Origin: Clostridia bacterium | GTDB taxonomy: Bacteria > Bacillota_A > Clostridia > Oscillospirales > CAG-272 | DNA length: 5,523 nt | Reading direction: 5' to 3' | Assembly (NCBI GenBank): GCA_017457545.1 | Contig: JAFTHF010000253.1 | Span: 1-5,523 of the forward strand | Shown: positions 5,338 to 5,523 of the stretch, one piece after another | Position numbering within the stretch: position 1 is the first letter of the stretch | Layout: each line of letters starts with the position of its first letter | Notes under the pieces: generated by a model | Seen by the model: the letters and a program-made list of their open reading frames with translations, nothing else | Database searches by the model: none | What the model was told of the DNA's origin: nothing | Made by a program: the position numbers and the translations under genes

Positions 5338-5523
5338 TTACGCATTTCTTTCAAGACGGTGGATAGCGTTTTTGCAAAGTATCATTTTATCGTAACCGAA
5401 CAGTTCATCAAGATACTGGCAAAGTCCCTCTGCCGCACTTCTTAGGTACACTGGGTTCTGTGTCTCCAGCTTTCTTATTATCTTCTTTGACAGTATATCG
5501 TCAAGTGCCTCAAGCTCCTCGCC
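5338..5523 (-). CDS. Second McrB-branch AAA+ NTPase, C-terminal 61 residues only (5' end outside window)
   Basis: The frame is open from the right edge to the stop TAA at 5340-5338. The 61 visible residues are identical to residues 450-510 of the membrane-anchored AAA+ protein encoded at 1902-3434, and the DNA differs at one synonymous base. This is the lid and tail region; the nucleotide-binding core and any membrane anchor lie outside, so it cannot be told whether this copy is also membrane-bound or has a different N-terminus. It ends 39 bases before the coiled-coil gene and probably belongs to the same transcript. It could be a full paralogue, a partial duplicate, or an assembly artefact. 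Confidence 0.85.
   Translation of the reverse strand, partial: GEELEALDDILSKKIIRKLETQNPVYLRSAAEGLCQYLDELFGYDKMILCKNAIHRLERNA
5338..5523 (-). repeat. Near-identical 186-base direct repeat, copy B (3' end of the upstream AAA+ gene)
   Basis: This is the partner of 1902-2087, in the same orientation. Beyond the stop codon the two flanks share only a short gapped ATTT...GCT stretch, after which the spacers are unrelated. The repeat is cut by the right edge of the window. Confidence 0.97.

Overview
The window is a densely packed, single-strand block of bacterial DNA. All four protein-coding regions are on the minus strand, so transcription runs from right to left. Short A/G-rich ribosome binding sites, 38-39 base spacers, one gene overlap, moderate AT-richness and the protein style (YDG Ig-like repeats, KKK-rich N-termini) suggest a Gram-positive anaerobe of the Clostridia, perhaps Lachnospiraceae-like. 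This placement is inferred from style, not from a marker gene. There are no RNA genes, insertion sequences, CRISPR arrays or clear terminators, and no gene-free stretch longer than about 40 bases.

In transcription order: (1) 5338-5523 is the last 61 codons of an AAA+ ATPase gene whose start lies beyond the right edge. (2) 3415-5298 encodes a 627-residue protein with a DUF2357/McrC-N-like N-terminal half and a long charged coiled coil, with no visible nuclease domain. (3) 1902-3434 encodes a 510-residue McrB-branch AAA+ NTPase with two N-terminal transmembrane helices, a charged linker and intact Walker A and Walker B motifs. It overlaps gene 2 by 20 bases. (4) 1-1863 is the first 621 codons of a large membrane-anchored surface protein: an N-terminal membrane helix, five YDG-type Ig-like repeats of 84-87 residues, then the start of a module resembling the extracellular part of TgpA-type transglutaminase proteins. 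It runs off the left edge.

The main surprise is that the end of AAA gene 1 and the end of AAA gene 3 match at 185 of 186 bases. The one difference is synonymous, and similarity is lost within about ten bases past the stop codon. The layout is therefore AAA - coiled-coil partner - AAA - surface protein, with two almost identical AAA C-termini flanking the partner gene.

A reasonable working model is a membrane-tethered McrBC-like motor. The AAA+ ring would sit on the cytoplasmic face, the DUF2357/coiled-coil protein would be its McrC-like partner, and the work would be coupled to an extracytoplasmic Ig/transglutaminase-like protein. This resembles MoxR/DUF58/TgpA operons in logic but uses McrB/McrC-type parts. 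The arrangement and duplication are seen directly; the shared function is inference.
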